From an uncultured Lachnospiraceae bacterium (GTDB lineage: Bacteria; Bacillota; Clostridia; Lachnospirales; Lachnospiraceae): 14,096 nt of DNA. This document shows positions 1 through 8,427 of the stretch, in pieces. The notes under the pieces were generated by a model. That model was given only the letters and a program-made list of their open reading frames with translations, ran no database searches and was not told where the DNA came from. The translations under genes were made by a program, and so were the position numbers. Position 1 is the first letter of the stretch. The number at the start of each line of letters is the position of its first letter. The DNA lies in NCBI GenBank assembly GCA_910585555.1, contig CAJUFU010000073.1, forward strand, positions 1 to 14,096, read 5' to 3'.

Positions 1-476
1 GAAGTACCGCCGCCGATATCCACGATCATGTTGCCGCAGGGCTTGGAAATATCAATTCCTGCGCCGATAGCCGCTGCGATGGGCTCCTCAATGATGGATA
101 CTTCCCTGGCACCTGCCTGGTAAGTAGCGTCCTCCACCGCTTTCTTTTCCACCTCTGTGACACCGCTCGGCACACACACCGCAATGCGCGGCTTGCGGAA
201 GGTTTTCTTGCCCAGCGCCTTCTGAATGAAATATTTCATCATCTTCTCTGTGACCTGATAATCTGAAATAACGCCCTGTCTCAAGGGCCTTACTGCCACA
301 ATATTGCCCGGCGTTCTGCCGAGCATCAGACGCGCGTCTTCCCCTATGGCCTTAATCTTGTTGGTGTCTCTATCAAAAGCTACAACAGAGGGCTCCTTGA
401 GCACAACGCCCTTGCCTCTGATGTATACTAATATGCTGGCTGTTCCCAAATCTATTCCAATGTCCGTGTACTGCAT
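1..476 (-). CDS. mreB: Rod shape-determining protein MreB/Mbl, N-terminal part (runs off the left edge)
   Basis: Bacterial actin homologue that forms membrane-associated filaments and directs lateral peptidoglycan synthesis. About 158 codons are present. The reading begins MQYTDIGIDLGTASILVY, which holds the phosphate-1 loop (DLGTAS, usual MreB form DLGTAN), and continues through GEDARLMLGRTPGNI, RPLRQGVISDY, PSGVTEVEKKAV and EEPIAAAIGAGI. It ends at DIGGGTS, the phosphate-2 loop, at the window edge. The ATG at 474-476 is preceded by AAAGGGG 11 nt upstream. A promoter of its own lies at 590-617. Mbl and MreB paralogues cannot be told apart from this half, so the symbol is tentative. The family identity is certain from the motifs. 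Confidence 0.93.
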   Translation of the reverse strand, partial: MQYTDIGIDLGTASILVYIRGKGVVLKEPSVVAFDRDTNKIKAIGEDARLMLGRTPGNIVAVRPLRQGVISDYQVTEKMMKYFIQKALGKKTFRKPRIAVCVPSGVTEVEKKAVEDATYQAGAREVSIIEEPIAAAIGAGIDISKPCGNMIVDIGGGT

Positions 477-589
477 TTCCCTCTGATCCCCTTTCTCGTT
501 CCTTGGTCTCTCTATAATAATTTCCAAATACTGGCAAACTAAACAATCAAACAAATGTCACTTCATAAAGCGCGCAGTATGCTGGATAT

Positions 590-617
590 ATTATAACCTA
601 AAGAAATGGTTTTTCAA
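590..617 (-). promoter_or_regulatory. Promoter for mreB
   Basis: On the minus strand TTGAAA (612-617) is separated by 16 bp from a perfect TATAAT (590-595). It lies about 115 nt upstream of the mreB ATG and just downstream of the terminator of the phosphatase gene, so mreB is transcribed separately from it. Inferred from consensus match only. Confidence 0.6.
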
Positions 618-655
618 AGGTTTTTATCATTTTTTTTGAAAAAATTAAAAAACGC

Positions 656-682
656 CAAAAACAGAACGGTTCCCTCCGTTCT
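656..682 (-). terminator. Rho-independent terminator of the PAP2 phosphatase gene
   Basis: On the minus strand AGAACGG pairs with CCGTTCT (676-682 with 663-669) around a 6-nt loop, followed directly by GTTTTTGG and then GGCGTTTTTT. It sits about 55 nt after the phosphatase stop codon, as expected for a factor-independent terminator. Confidence 0.8.
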
Positions 683-737
683 ATTCTCGGCATCCATGCC
701 TTTCTCAGAATAGTTATCGGTACGATGGCACTGTTTC

Positions 738-1280
738 TTAACCCTTTGCGGGAAATATTTTTTCAACTATGACTTCCGCTCCGTAACTGATGGCTATTCC
801 GCTGACCACGCCAAACAACACATCACTGGGATAATGCACACCCACATACAGTCTTGAAAGAGATATCAAAACCGCCAGAAGCAGAGCCGGCACCCCATAT
901 TTTCCCGGAAGTCTGCGGAACATAATACATGCTGCCGAAAAGGAACTGCCCGCATGTCCTGACGGAAAGGAAAAATCCGTGGGTGTTTTTACCAAATATG
1001 TAAGAGATGCAATCACTTCATAGGGTCTGGTCCTGGCTATCAGATTTTTCAATAGGATATTATTGATCAGCAGCGTGCCAAGAAGCGCCGCCGTCACCAT
1101 ACAGCCCACTCTTCTGGTTTTGGGAAGAGCCAGCAGAAGAAGGGCCAGCAGAATCCAGATCATTCCGCCGTTACCCAGCGTGGTAATAAATTTCATGATA
1201 GGCGTCATCACAGGATTTCGCAAAAATTCCTGAATAAACAGCAGTATGCTGCCATCTAAGCGCTGTAATGATTCAAACAT
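738..1280 (-). CDS. PAP2-family lipid phosphatase, membrane protein
   Basis: Integral membrane phosphatase of the PAP2 (type 2 phosphatidic acid phosphatase) superfamily. In Firmicutes members of this size dephosphorylate undecaprenyl pyrophosphate or phosphatidylglycerol phosphate at the outer face of the membrane. The 180 residues contain all three catalytic motifs: KxxxxxxRP at residues 78-86 (K78, R85, P86), PSGH at 106-109 (catalytic H109), and SRxxxxxHxxxD at 142-153 (R143, H149, D153). Hydrophobic stretches near residues 41-52, 59-77, 130-141 and 154-166 fit a multi-span protein. The ATG at 1278-1280 has GGAAGGAG about 8 nt upstream. It is monocistronic, with its own terminator, and divergent from the gene at 1468. 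The substrate is not decided by sequence. A role in bacitracin resistance (as for BcrC) is possible but not shown. Confidence 0.9.
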   Translation of the reverse strand: MFESLQRLDGSILLFIQEFLRNPVMTPIMKFITTLGNGGMIWILLALLLLALPKTRRVGCMVTAALLGTLLINNILLKNLIARTRPYEVIASLTYLVKTPTDFSFPSGHAGSSFSAACIMFRRLPGKYGVPALLLAVLISLSRLYVGVHYPSDVLFGVVSGIAISYGAEVIVEKIFPAKG

Positions 1281-1299
1281 AAATATGCTCCTTCCCCAC

Positions 1300-1315
1300 G
1301 GTCATAAAAATGACC
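1300..1315. repeat. 16-bp palindrome in the leader of the PAP2 gene
   Basis: GGTCAT-AAAA-ATGACC is a perfect inverted repeat, 20 nt upstream of the phosphatase ATG and just upstream of its ribosome binding site. It lies between that start and the -10 box at 1337-1342, so it is transcribed. It could be an operator or a small hairpin. No regulator can be named. Confidence 0.5.
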
Positions 1316-1336
1316 TCATTTAAAAATTCTGTTTTT

Positions 1337-1364
1337 ATTATAGCATCTAAATATCTTTTTTGAA
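1337..1364 (-). promoter_or_regulatory. Promoter for the PAP2 phosphatase gene
   Basis: A perfect TATAAT on the minus strand at 1337-1342, 57 nt before the phosphatase ATG. The best -35 is weak: TTCAAA at 1359-1364 with a 16-bp spacer. It nearly abuts the divergent promoter of the plus-strand gene, so the two share about 60 bp of control DNA. Confidence 0.5.
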
Positions 1365-1365
1365 G

Positions 1366-1395
1366 TTGAAAAGCATTTTTACTTTGTACTATAAT
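1366..1395 (+). promoter_or_regulatory. Promoter for the ABC-class ATPase gene
   Basis: TTGAAA (1366-1371), an 18-bp spacer, then a perfect TATAAT (1390-1395). Transcription would start near 1402. That excludes the upstream in-frame ATG at 1360 as the start of the following gene and supports the ATG at 1468. Confidence 0.65.
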
Positions 1396-1467
1396 GTAAG
1401 CGCGGCTGTCCGCACGAAAAAGATTCACGAAATAAGAAATCAACATACAGGAAAGGAACCATACCGC

Positions 1468-3129
1468 ATGAAATCACAGGCAGAATTACGGACACAATTA
1501 AAACAGATTGACCACAAGGGCTATAAAGCATACAAGGTCTTAGAGGGAGAATATGATTTCGGGGCCTATAGACTGTGCATCGACCATGTCCAGGGCGACC
1601 CCTTTGCCACGCCGTCCCGGGTACGGATTGTCTACCAGAACCAGGGAAATATCCCAAAGCAATATTTTGCATCCAAACATTGCAAGACTGCTGTGGAAGA
1701 CTACCTGCTGAGGCGGCTGCACCGTTTCCTGCGAAGCGGTGACGGCCGGGCCGCAAAGGGCTCCGGCAAGAGCGGTCTGGTGACAGCCTGCCGTACCGGA
1801 CAGGAAATCCTGGAGCGCACCGCTATGCGTATCAGCGCAGAATCCATTGAGGCACGCATTGAAGTTGGTTTTCCGGCTTTTGGCAGAACCATCGCCGCAG
1901 GGGAACTGAGTCAGATTCTCTTCCAACAGCTGCCAGACTTATCCGAAAAGACTTTTCGCCTGCAGCCCCAGATGAAACAAGATCTGGATAAGGTAACCGC
2001 TCTGGCAGAAGATCAGCATTATATCCGGGAAGAACTGAACAGACAAAATCTCGTGGCCTTTGTGGCGGATAGTTCCGTCCTGCCCAGAGAAAGCGGGGTC
2101 TCTCAAAGGCCCTTAAAAGATGCCGTAGTCTTTCACAGTCCGGACTCCCTGGCCGTAACCATGCAGCTTCCCCACAGAGGCCAAGTACGCGGCATGGGCA
2201 TCCGGCAGGGAATTACCGTAATCGCAGGCGGTGGATTTCATGGCAAATCCACTCTTTTAAAAGCTCTGGAGCGGGGCGTATATAACCATATCTCAGGCGA
2301 TGGACGGGAGCTGGTGCTGACAGATCAAAGCGCATTTAAGCTTCGTGCAGAAGAGCATCGCTGTATCCACGAAACGGACATCTCCATGTTCATCAACAAC
2401 CTGCCCATGGGCTCTGACACCACCCGCTTTACTACCGAAAATGCCAGCGGCAGCACCTCCCAGGCCGCCAATACGGTAGAAGCCCTGGCCTCCGGAAGTA
2501 CCGTACTGCTGATTGATGAAGATACCTCCGCTACCAACTTTATGGTACGGGACGGGCGTATGGCTCAGCTGGTATCGGACGAAAAGGAACCCATCACGCC
2601 TTTTATCCGCAAAATCCGCAGTCTGTATGAGGATTTGGGCATTTCCACTGTACTGGTAGCAGGCAGTTCCGGCGACTATCTGTCCGTAGCCGACACCGTA
2701 TTGCAGATGGACTGCTACGAGACAAAAGATGTCACCGCCCGCGCCAAAGAGCTGGCCGTACCTTTGACGGAAGAGACAGTGAAAAAAACAGACTGGATGA
2801 AAAAGAATGTCCGCACAAAGCGGATTGAGAAAGTGAGAGTTCACGGCTGGGATACCATCAGCCTGGATAAAAACGAACTGGATTTGCGCTATCTGGAACA
2901 GATTGTGGATGAGAGCCAGACAGCGGCGCTGGCCTATATTATGCAGTATATCCTGGAAAAATCCGCTGATGGCAAAAAGACGATTCCCGTCCTGGCCAAG
3001 GAAGCGGCAGACAAATTAGAAAAAGACGGCATCCTCTCCATGACGCCCAGAAACTATGGCGCAGGCCCTGCATCCATGGTGCGCAGGCAGGAGATTTTAG
3101 CCTGTCTGGCCAGATACCGGATGCTGTGA
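1468..3129 (+). CDS. ABC-class P-loop ATPase (COG3044 / PF09818-type)
   Basis: Soluble predicted ATPase of the 'ABC class' family, common in Firmicutes and of unknown cellular role. The protein is 553 residues. An N-terminal domain (MKSQAELRTQLKQIDHKGYKAYK) carries the family-typical segments YDFGAYRLCIDHVQGDPFA and PSRVRI. The Walker A variant GGGFHGKST is at about 254-262, followed by an ASGSTSQAANT signature-like segment at about 326-336 and the Walker B region VLLIDEDTSATNFM at about 346-359. The reading frame stays open back to 1360, but a promoter lies inside that stretch, and AGGAAAGGA (1449-1457) stands 10 nt before the ATG at 1468, so the later start was chosen. There are no membrane segments. 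The gene stands alone and ends before a bidirectional stem. Family assignment is from memory of its motifs. Confidence 0.85.
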   Translation: MKSQAELRTQLKQIDHKGYKAYKVLEGEYDFGAYRLCIDHVQGDPFATPSRVRIVYQNQGNIPKQYFASKHCKTAVEDYLLRRLHRFLRSGDGRAAKGSGKSGLVTACRTGQEILERTAMRISAESIEARIEVGFPAFGRTIAAGELSQILFQQLPDLSEKTFRLQPQMKQDLDKVTALAEDQHYIREELNRQNLVAFVADSSVLPRESGVSQRPLKDAVVFHSPDSLAVTMQLPHRGQVRGMGIRQGITVIAGGGFHGKSTLLKALERGVYNHISGDGRELVLTDQSAFKLRAEEHRCIHETDISMFINNLPMGSDTTRFTTENASGSTSQAANTVEALASGSTVLLIDEDTSATNFMVRDGRMAQLVSDEKEPITPFIRKIRSLYEDLGISTVLVAGSSGDYLSVADTVLQMDCYETKDVTARAKELAVPLTEETVKKTDWMKKNVRTKRIEKVRVHGWDTISLDKNELDLRYLEQIVDESQTAALAYIMQYILEKSADGKKTIPVLAKEAADKLEKDGILSMTPRNYGAGPASMVRRQEILACLARYRML

Positions 3130-3191
3130 TGACTTCCTGCCCTATGGATGCAACAATCCTTTCGCCAACGGCCAATCTTTTCACTCTATAA

Positions 3192-3224
3192 CAGTCGGCG
3201 GCTCCCTAACAGAGCCGCCGACTG
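3192..3224. terminator. Stem-loop terminator between the convergent ATPase and uvrA genes
   Basis: CAGTCGGCGGCTC (3192-3204) and GAGCCGCCGACTG (3212-3224) form a perfect 13-bp GC-rich stem with a 7-nt loop. It lies 62 nt after the plus-strand stop and 43 nt after the minus-strand uvrA stop. The plus side continues in a pyrimidine-rich tract (ATCTTTCCTTCTT). The minus side is only moderately T-rich. It probably serves both genes. Confidence 0.7.
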
Positions 3225-3267
3225 AATTATCTTTCCTTCTTAACAGCATACTTCCACAAGATATCCT

Positions 3268-6126
3268 TTATTTCCGAGAAGCACGTTCCAACATCTTCTT
3301 TATATAAATACCTGTGTATGACTTCTTATTCTTTGCAACCTCCTCCGGCGTGCCCTGGGCAATCACCGTACCGCCGCCATCACCGCCTTCCGGCCCCATA
3401 TCAATGATATAATCGGCCGTCTTGATCACATCCAGATTATGTTCGATGACCACCACAGTGTTGCCGCCTTCCGCCAGCTTATGCAAAATATCCACCAGCT
3501 TATGGACATCGGCAAAATGCAGACCCGTGGTAGGTTCGTCCAGGATATAGATGGTCTTGCCGGTACTGCGTTTACTCAGTTCCGTGGCCAGCTTGATACG
3601 CTGTGCTTCGCCGCCGGAAAGCGTAGTGGATGGCTGCCCCAATTTCACATAAGAAAGCCCCACATCATAAAGCGTCTCTATCTTTCTCCGGATAGAGGGA
3701 AGATTTTCGAAGAACGGCACCGCTTCTTCCACCGTCATATCCAGCACATCAAATATGCTCTTACCCTTATATTTCACTTCCAAAGTCTCTCTATTGTAGC
3801 GCTTCCCGCCACAGACTTCGCAGGGTACATAGACATCCGGCAGGAAATGCATCTCTATCTTGATAATGCCGTCGCCGCCGCAGGCCTCGCAGCGTCCTCC
3901 CTTAACGTTAAAGCTGAATCTCCCCTTCTTATATCCCCGCGCCTTGGCATCCTGGGTGGAGGCAAATAAATCCCGAATCTGGTCAAACACGCCTGTGTAA
4001 GTAGCAGGATTAGAACGGGGCGTCCTGCCGATAGGAGACTGGTCGATATCAATCACTTTATCCAGCTGCTCAATTCCCTGTATTCCCTTGTGCTTTCCAG
4101 GAATACATCTGGCTCTGTTCAAATCTCTTGCCAGATGCTTATAAAGAATCTCATTGACCAGCGAACTCTTACCGGAACCGGATACACCGGTCACACAGGT
4201 CATGATACCCGTGGGAATCTTCACATCTATTTTCTTCAGATTGTTCTCTTCCGCACCCTTTATGGTGAGATGACCGGTAGGTTTCCTACGCGTCTCCGGC
4301 ACCGGAATCGACAATTTGCCACTCAAATACTGCCCGGTAACAGACGCCTCCACCTGCATGATTTCTTCCGCAGTTCCCTGGGCCACCACCTCGCCGCCAT
4401 GGGAACCGGCCCCCGGCCCAATATCCACAATATGGTCGGCCGCCAGCATGGTATCCTCATCATGTTCCACCACCAGAAGGGTATTTCCCATATCTTTCAG
4501 ATTCTTGAGGGCGGCAATGAGCTTATCATTATCTCTCTGGTGCAGACCAATGCTGGGTTCATCCAGTATATAGCAAACCCCCACCAGACCGGAACCAATC
4601 TGCGTCGCCAGACGGATACGTTGAGACTCCCCGCCGGACAGGCTCCCCGTGGCTCTGGACAAAGAAAGATAATCCAATCCCACCTCCATCAGGAAACCCA
4701 CCCGGGCACGGATTTCCTTTAAAATACGTTTGCCGATCAGTTCCTGTGTAGGCGTCAACTTCATCTCTCCGATAAATTCATGCAGCTTCGCAATGGAAAG
4801 AGAGGTAATCTCATAGATATTTTTATCGCAGATGGTCACTGCCAGGGAATCCTTTTTCAGGCGCATCCCCTTACACTCCTTACAGGGTGTAATCCGCATA
4901 AAGCTCTCATACTCCTGCTTGCTCCACTCAGACCCGGTTTCCCGGTATCTGCGCTCCACATTCTTAATTACCCCCTCAAAAGTGATAGGATACACGCCCT
5001 TTCCTCTCTGGCCCTCATAGTACACATCCACCTGCTTGTCCGTACCATTGATAATGATATCCTGCACTTTCTCCGGAAGTTCCTCGAAAGGTGTGTCCAG
5101 ACTGAACTGGTATTCTCTGGCAAGCGCCTGCAGCACCGCATTGGTAAAGCTCCCGCTGTCGCCGCTGGACTGCCATCCCATCACCGTAATAGCACCGTCC
5201 CTCAAACTGACACTTTTGTCAGGAATAATCAGGTCCGCATCAAACTCCATTTTATAACCAAGACCGAAACACTCCGGGCAGGCGCCAAAAGGATTGTTGA
5301 ACGAAAAACTCCTGGGCTCAATCTCGCTGATACTGATACCACAGTCCGGACAGGCAAAGCTCTGGCTGAAATTCACGGGTTCACCGCCGATTACATCCAG
5401 TATCATCAATCCTTCCGCCAAAGCAAAGACATTTTCTACAGAATCCGTCAGACGCCTCTCAATCCCCCCTTTGACCACCAGGCGGTCCACAATAATCTCT
5501 ATATTGTGCTTGATGTTCTTTTCCAGTTTTATCTCTTCGGATAAATCATAAAGATTGCCGTCCACACGCACTCTGACATAGCCGCTTTTCTTGGCCCGCT
5601 CAAACACTTTCACATGTTCGCCTTTTCTGCCCCGCACCACCGGCGCAAGCAGCTGAATCTTCGTTCCTTCCGGCAGCTCCATGACCTGATCTACAATCTG
5701 ATCTACCGTCTGTTTCTTAATCTCCTTACCGCAGTTTGGACAGTGCGGAATACCGATGCGTGCATAGAGCAGTCGGAAATAATCATAAATCTCCGTCACC
5801 GTACCCACCGTGGAACGAGGATTACGGTTGGTGGATTTCTGGTCAATGGAAATGGCCGGGGAAAGTCCGTCAATCCGCTCCACATTGGGTTTCTCCATCT
5901 GTCCAAGGAACTGTCTTGCATAAGAGGAGAGAGATTCCATATAGCGTCTCTGTCCCTCCGCATAGATAGTATCAAACGCCAGAGAAGATTTTCCAGAACC
6001 GGATAATCCTGTCAACACCACAAATTCATTTCGTGGAATATCAATGTCTATCCCTTTTAAGTTATGTTCGCTGGCGCCCCGAATCTTAATGAATTCCCGC
6101 GGGCGCATCTTAATCGTGTCTTCCAT
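3268..6126 (-). CDS. uvrA: Excinuclease ABC subunit A
   Basis: DNA-damage recognition ATPase of nucleotide excision repair. It acts as a dimer that loads UvrB onto lesions. The 952 residues match the usual length. First ATPase half: Walker A GLSGSGKSS near residues 40-48 and signature LSGGESQRIRLA with Walker B YILDEPSIGLH. Second half: Walker A GVSGSGKSS, signature LSGGEAQRIKLA and YILDEPTTGLH. Zinc-binding pairs are visible as CPDC/CPEC in the first half and CEACGG/CEVCGG in the second (C-terminal zinc finger). The ATG at 6124-6126 has GGAGG 5 nt upstream. The frame remains open to 6201, but that extension (beginning MSHTDECLKCG) lies partly in an inverted-repeat element and has no family match, so it was rejected. 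Transcribed after uvrB, with about 150 nt between. Confidence 0.97.
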   Translation of the reverse strand: MEDTIKMRPREFIKIRGASEHNLKGIDIDIPRNEFVVLTGLSGSGKSSLAFDTIYAEGQRRYMESLSSYARQFLGQMEKPNVERIDGLSPAISIDQKSTNRNPRSTVGTVTEIYDYFRLLYARIGIPHCPNCGKEIKKQTVDQIVDQVMELPEGTKIQLLAPVVRGRKGEHVKVFERAKKSGYVRVRVDGNLYDLSEEIKLEKNIKHNIEIIVDRLVVKGGIERRLTDSVENVFALAEGLMILDVIGGEPVNFSQSFACPDCGISISEIEPRSFSFNNPFGACPECFGLGYKMEFDADLIIPDKSVSLRDGAITVMGWQSSGDSGSFTNAVLQALAREYQFSLDTPFEELPEKVQDIIINGTDKQVDVYYEGQRGKGVYPITFEGVIKNVERRYRETGSEWSKQEYESFMRITPCKECKGMRLKKDSLAVTICDKNIYEITSLSIAKLHEFIGEMKLTPTQELIGKRILKEIRARVGFLMEVGLDYLSLSRATGSLSGGESQRIRLATQIGSGLVGVCYILDEPSIGLHQRDNDKLIAALKNLKDMGNTLLVVEHDEDTMLAADHIVDIGPGAGSHGGEVVAQGTAEEIMQVEASVTGQYLSGKLSIPVPETRRKPTGHLTIKGAEENNLKKIDVKIPTGIMTCVTGVSGSGKSSLVNEILYKHLARDLNRARCIPGKHKGIQGIEQLDKVIDIDQSPIGRTPRSNPATYTGVFDQIRDLFASTQDAKARGYKKGRFSFNVKGGRCEACGGDGIIKIEMHFLPDVYVPCEVCGGKRYNRETLEVKYKGKSIFDVLDMTVEEAVPFFENLPSIRRKIETLYDVGLSYVKLGQPSTTLSGGEAQRIKLATELSKRSTGKTIYILDEPTTGLHFADVHKLVDILHKLAEGGNTVVVIEHNLDVIKTADYIIDMGPEGGDGGGTVIAQGTPEEVAKNKKSYTGIYIKKMLERASRK

Positions 6127-6189
6127 CTTTTCCTCCATTCCACAACATTTCAATCCCATATAGAAAATGCCGCATTTTAAGCATTCATC

Positions 6190-6275
6190 AGTGTGAGACA
6201 AAGCTGCAATGCAACTCCTAGAACCTCTTAGCGAAACAGCCTTTGCGGCTGAGCTTTAGAGATTCTTCTCACACT
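6190..6275. repeat. 86-bp element with 9-bp inverted ends between uvrB and uvrA
   Basis: The ends AGTGTGAGA (6190-6198) and TCTCACACT (6267-6275) are perfect inverted repeats. Inside is a nested stem: CAGCC (6237-6241) with GGCTG (6247-6251), extended outwards by CTCTTAGC and GCTTTAGAG. The element overlaps the uvrB stop codon (6274-6276) and fills most of the uvrB-uvrA gap. It could be a dispersed palindromic repeat (MITE or REP-like) or an mRNA structure in the operon. Which of the two cannot be decided from a single copy. Confidence 0.55.
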
Positions 6276-8289
6276 AATCAAAATCCCGCAGTCTCTTTTT
6301 CAAATCTACCATTCTGTCGCGCAGTTCTGCAGCCGCTTCAAAGTTGAGATCTGCAGCCGCCTTCTTCATCTGCTTCTCCACATCCTTAACCAGCTTTTCA
6401 AGTTCCTGCCTGCTCATGGATTCCGGATCTTTCTCAAATTTTAATTCTTCCTTAGCGATGGTCTTTGATATACTGATCAAATCACGGACCGCCTTCTGAA
6501 TGGTCTGCGGCGTAATACCGTGCTCCTCATTATATGCCTGCTGAATCTTACGACGCCGGTTAGTCTCTGAAATAGCCATGTGCATGGAATCTGTCATGTC
6601 ATCCGCATACATGATAACATGCCCCTTGGCATTACGCGCCGCACGTCCAATGGTCTGAATCAAGGATGTGCCGGAACGAAGGAATCCTTCCTTATCCGCA
6701 TCCAAAATCGCCACCAGCGATATCTCCGGAATATCCAATCCCTCCCGCAGCAGGTTGATACCCACCAGCACATCAAACACGTCAAGACGCATGTCCCTGA
6801 TAATCTGTGCCCGTTCCAGTGTGTCAATATCAGAATGCAGATACTTTACCCGGATTCCCACGTCATTCATATAGGATGTCAAGTCCTCCGCCATCCGTTT
6901 GGTCAGTGTTGTTACCAGTACCTTACTATGGGCCGCCACCTCTTTATTTATCTCTGAAATCAAATCGTCAATCTGCCCTTCCACCGGACGCACATCCACT
7001 TCCGGGTCCAAAAGCCCCGTTGGCCTTATGATCTGCTCGGTACGGAACAATTCATGAGCCGCCTCATAATCGGAAGGCGTGGCAGATACAAACAGCATCT
7101 GGTCGATATGCTGCTCAAATTCCTCGAAACATAAGGGCCTGTTATCCAGCGCAGATGGCAGGCGGAACCCATAATCCACCAATGTATTCTTACGAGACCT
7201 GTCCCCCGCAAACATACCTCTTATCTGGGGAATCGTCATATGCGACTCGTCTATGATAATCAGGAAGTCGTCCTTAAAATAATCTAAAAGCGTAAAAGGC
7301 GGTTCTCCTTCTGCCATACCGTTTAAATGTCGGGAATAATTCTCAATCCCGGAACAAAATCCCGTCTCCCGCAGCATCTCTATATCAAAGTTTGTCCTCT
7401 CAGAAATTCTCTGGGCCTCTAACAACTTGTCCTCGCTCTTAAAATATTTAATCCGGCCCTCCAGTTCTTTCTCAATCTCTTTACAAGCCGCCGTAATCTT
7501 TTCCTGCGCCACCACATAATGAGAGGCAGGGTAAATCATCACATGCTCCAGTGTGGCATGGACTTGCCCTGTAAGAGGGTCCGTCTGCGCAATCCGGTCT
7601 ATCTCGTCCCCAAAGAACTCGACACGAATCAAATAGTCCCCGCCCTGCGCCGGATAAATCTCCAGCACATCTCCCCGCACTCTAAAGCAGCACCTGTCTA
7701 AATCCATATCATTACGGTTGTACTGCATTTCAATCAGACCACGGATGACCTCATCCCGGTCCTTACACATACCCGGTCGTAAGGACATGCTCATACCCGC
7801 ATACTCTTCCGGACTTCCCAGACCATAAATGCAGGACACGCTGGCGATCACCACCACATCTCTGCGCTCTGTCAAAGAAGCCGTGGCAGAAAGCCTGAGC
7901 TTATCAATCTCGTCATTAATCGAAGAGTCCTTGGCAATATAGGTATCTGTGGAGGGCACATAGGCTTCGGGCTGATAGTAGTCGTAGTAAGATACAAAAT
8001 ATTCTACCGCGTTTTCCGGGAAAAATTCCTTGAACTCGCCATACAACTGTCCAGCGAGGGTCTTATTGTGCGCTATGACCAAAGTGGGCTTGTTAAGCTG
8101 CTGGATGATATTGGCCATGGTAAAGGTCTTGCCGGAACCCGTTACGCCCAGTAACGTCTGGAATTGGTTGCCTTCTTTGAAGCCTTTGACCAGGGCTTCT
8201 ATGGCTGCGGGCTGGTCGCCGGTGGGTTGGTATTCGCTGTGGAGTTTAAACGTTTTTTGTTCGATGAACGTTCTTTGTTCATTTTGCAC
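6274..8289 (-). CDS. uvrB: Excinuclease ABC subunit B
   Basis: Damage-verification helicase of nucleotide excision repair. It takes the lesion from UvrA and recruits UvrC. The 671 residues are full length. Walker A GVTGSGKT is at 48-55, the beta-hairpin that inserts between DNA strands (YYDYYQPEAYVPSTDTY) at 101-117, DESH at 347-350, helicase motif VI QTIGRAARN near 545, and a C-terminal UVR motif with the coiled-coil EAAAELRDRM that contacts UvrC. The start is GTG (8287-8289) with GGAGGT 9 nt upstream. A nearby ATG at 8280-8282 is out of frame. It is the first gene of the uvrB-uvrA operon and has a LexA box upstream, so SOS induction is expected. The stop codon is formed by the end of the inverted-repeat element. 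Confidence 0.98.
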   Translation of the reverse strand: MQNEQRTFIEQKTFKLHSEYQPTGDQPAAIEALVKGFKEGNQFQTLLGVTGSGKTFTMANIIQQLNKPTLVIAHNKTLAGQLYGEFKEFFPENAVEYFVSYYDYYQPEAYVPSTDTYIAKDSSINDEIDKLRLSATASLTERRDVVVIASVSCIYGLGSPEEYAGMSMSLRPGMCKDRDEVIRGLIEMQYNRNDMDLDRCCFRVRGDVLEIYPAQGGDYLIRVEFFGDEIDRIAQTDPLTGQVHATLEHVMIYPASHYVVAQEKITAACKEIEKELEGRIKYFKSEDKLLEAQRISERTNFDIEMLRETGFCSGIENYSRHLNGMAEGEPPFTLLDYFKDDFLIIIDESHMTIPQIRGMFAGDRSRKNTLVDYGFRLPSALDNRPLCFEEFEQHIDQMLFVSATPSDYEAAHELFRTEQIIRPTGLLDPEVDVRPVEGQIDDLISEINKEVAAHSKVLVTTLTKRMAEDLTSYMNDVGIRVKYLHSDIDTLERAQIIRDMRLDVFDVLVGINLLREGLDIPEISLVAILDADKEGFLRSGTSLIQTIGRAARNAKGHVIMYADDMTDSMHMAISETNRRRKIQQAYNEEHGITPQTIQKAVRDLISISKTIAKEELKFEKDPESMSRQELEKLVKDVEKQMKKAAADLNFEAAAELRDRMVDLKKRLRDFD

Positions 8290-8376
8290 GAAAAGTTACC
8301 TCCGAAATTCATAGTAAAAAAGTTAGCCTATTGGTACGAAATTCGTGTTTTGGGAATTCCTATAAAAGCAGATTTG

Positions 8377-8405
8377 ATTATATCATACGGAATCAGATTT
8401 GTACA
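8377..8405 (-). promoter_or_regulatory. Promoter of the uvrB-uvrA operon
   Basis: TGTACA (8400-8405), a 17-bp spacer and a perfect TATAAT (8377-8382) on the minus strand. The leader to the GTG start is about 80 nt. The -35 matches consensus at 4 of 6 positions. Confidence 0.65.
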
Positions 8406-8415
8406 GCGGTTTTTA

Positions 8416-8427
8416 GAACGTTTGTTC
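8416..8427. promoter_or_regulatory. LexA (DinR) operator, SOS box
   Basis: GAACGTTTGTTC fits the Gram-positive LexA consensus GAAC-N4-GTTC exactly, and the palindrome extends to AGAACGTTTGTTCT (8415-8428). It stands 10 bp upstream of the uvrB -35 hexamer. uvrB is a classic LexA target in Firmicutes, so motif and context agree. Confidence 0.85.

Noticed and set aside
1360..1467. Upstream ATG for the ABC-class ATPase
   Set aside because: A good promoter overlaps it, there is no ribosome binding site, and the family-like sequence starts at 1468.
2293..2844. Minus-strand open frames inside the ABC-class ATPase gene
   Set aside because: Antisense shadows of a gene with clear family motifs.
3439..3969. 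Plus-strand open frames across uvrA and uvrB (for example 176, 210 and 254 residues)
   Set aside because: They are antisense to strongly conserved repair genes, lack ribosome binding sites and have compositions typical of shadow frames.
6127..6201. N-terminal extension of UvrA (25 residues beginning MSHTDECLKCG)
   Set aside because: The GGAGG is placed for the ATG at 6126, the extension begins within the inverted-repeat element, and it does not resemble UvrA N-termini.
8336..8360. Short palindromes ACGAAATTCGT and GGAATTCC in the uvrB leader
   Set aside because: Short and AT-rich, without a matching regulator or further support.
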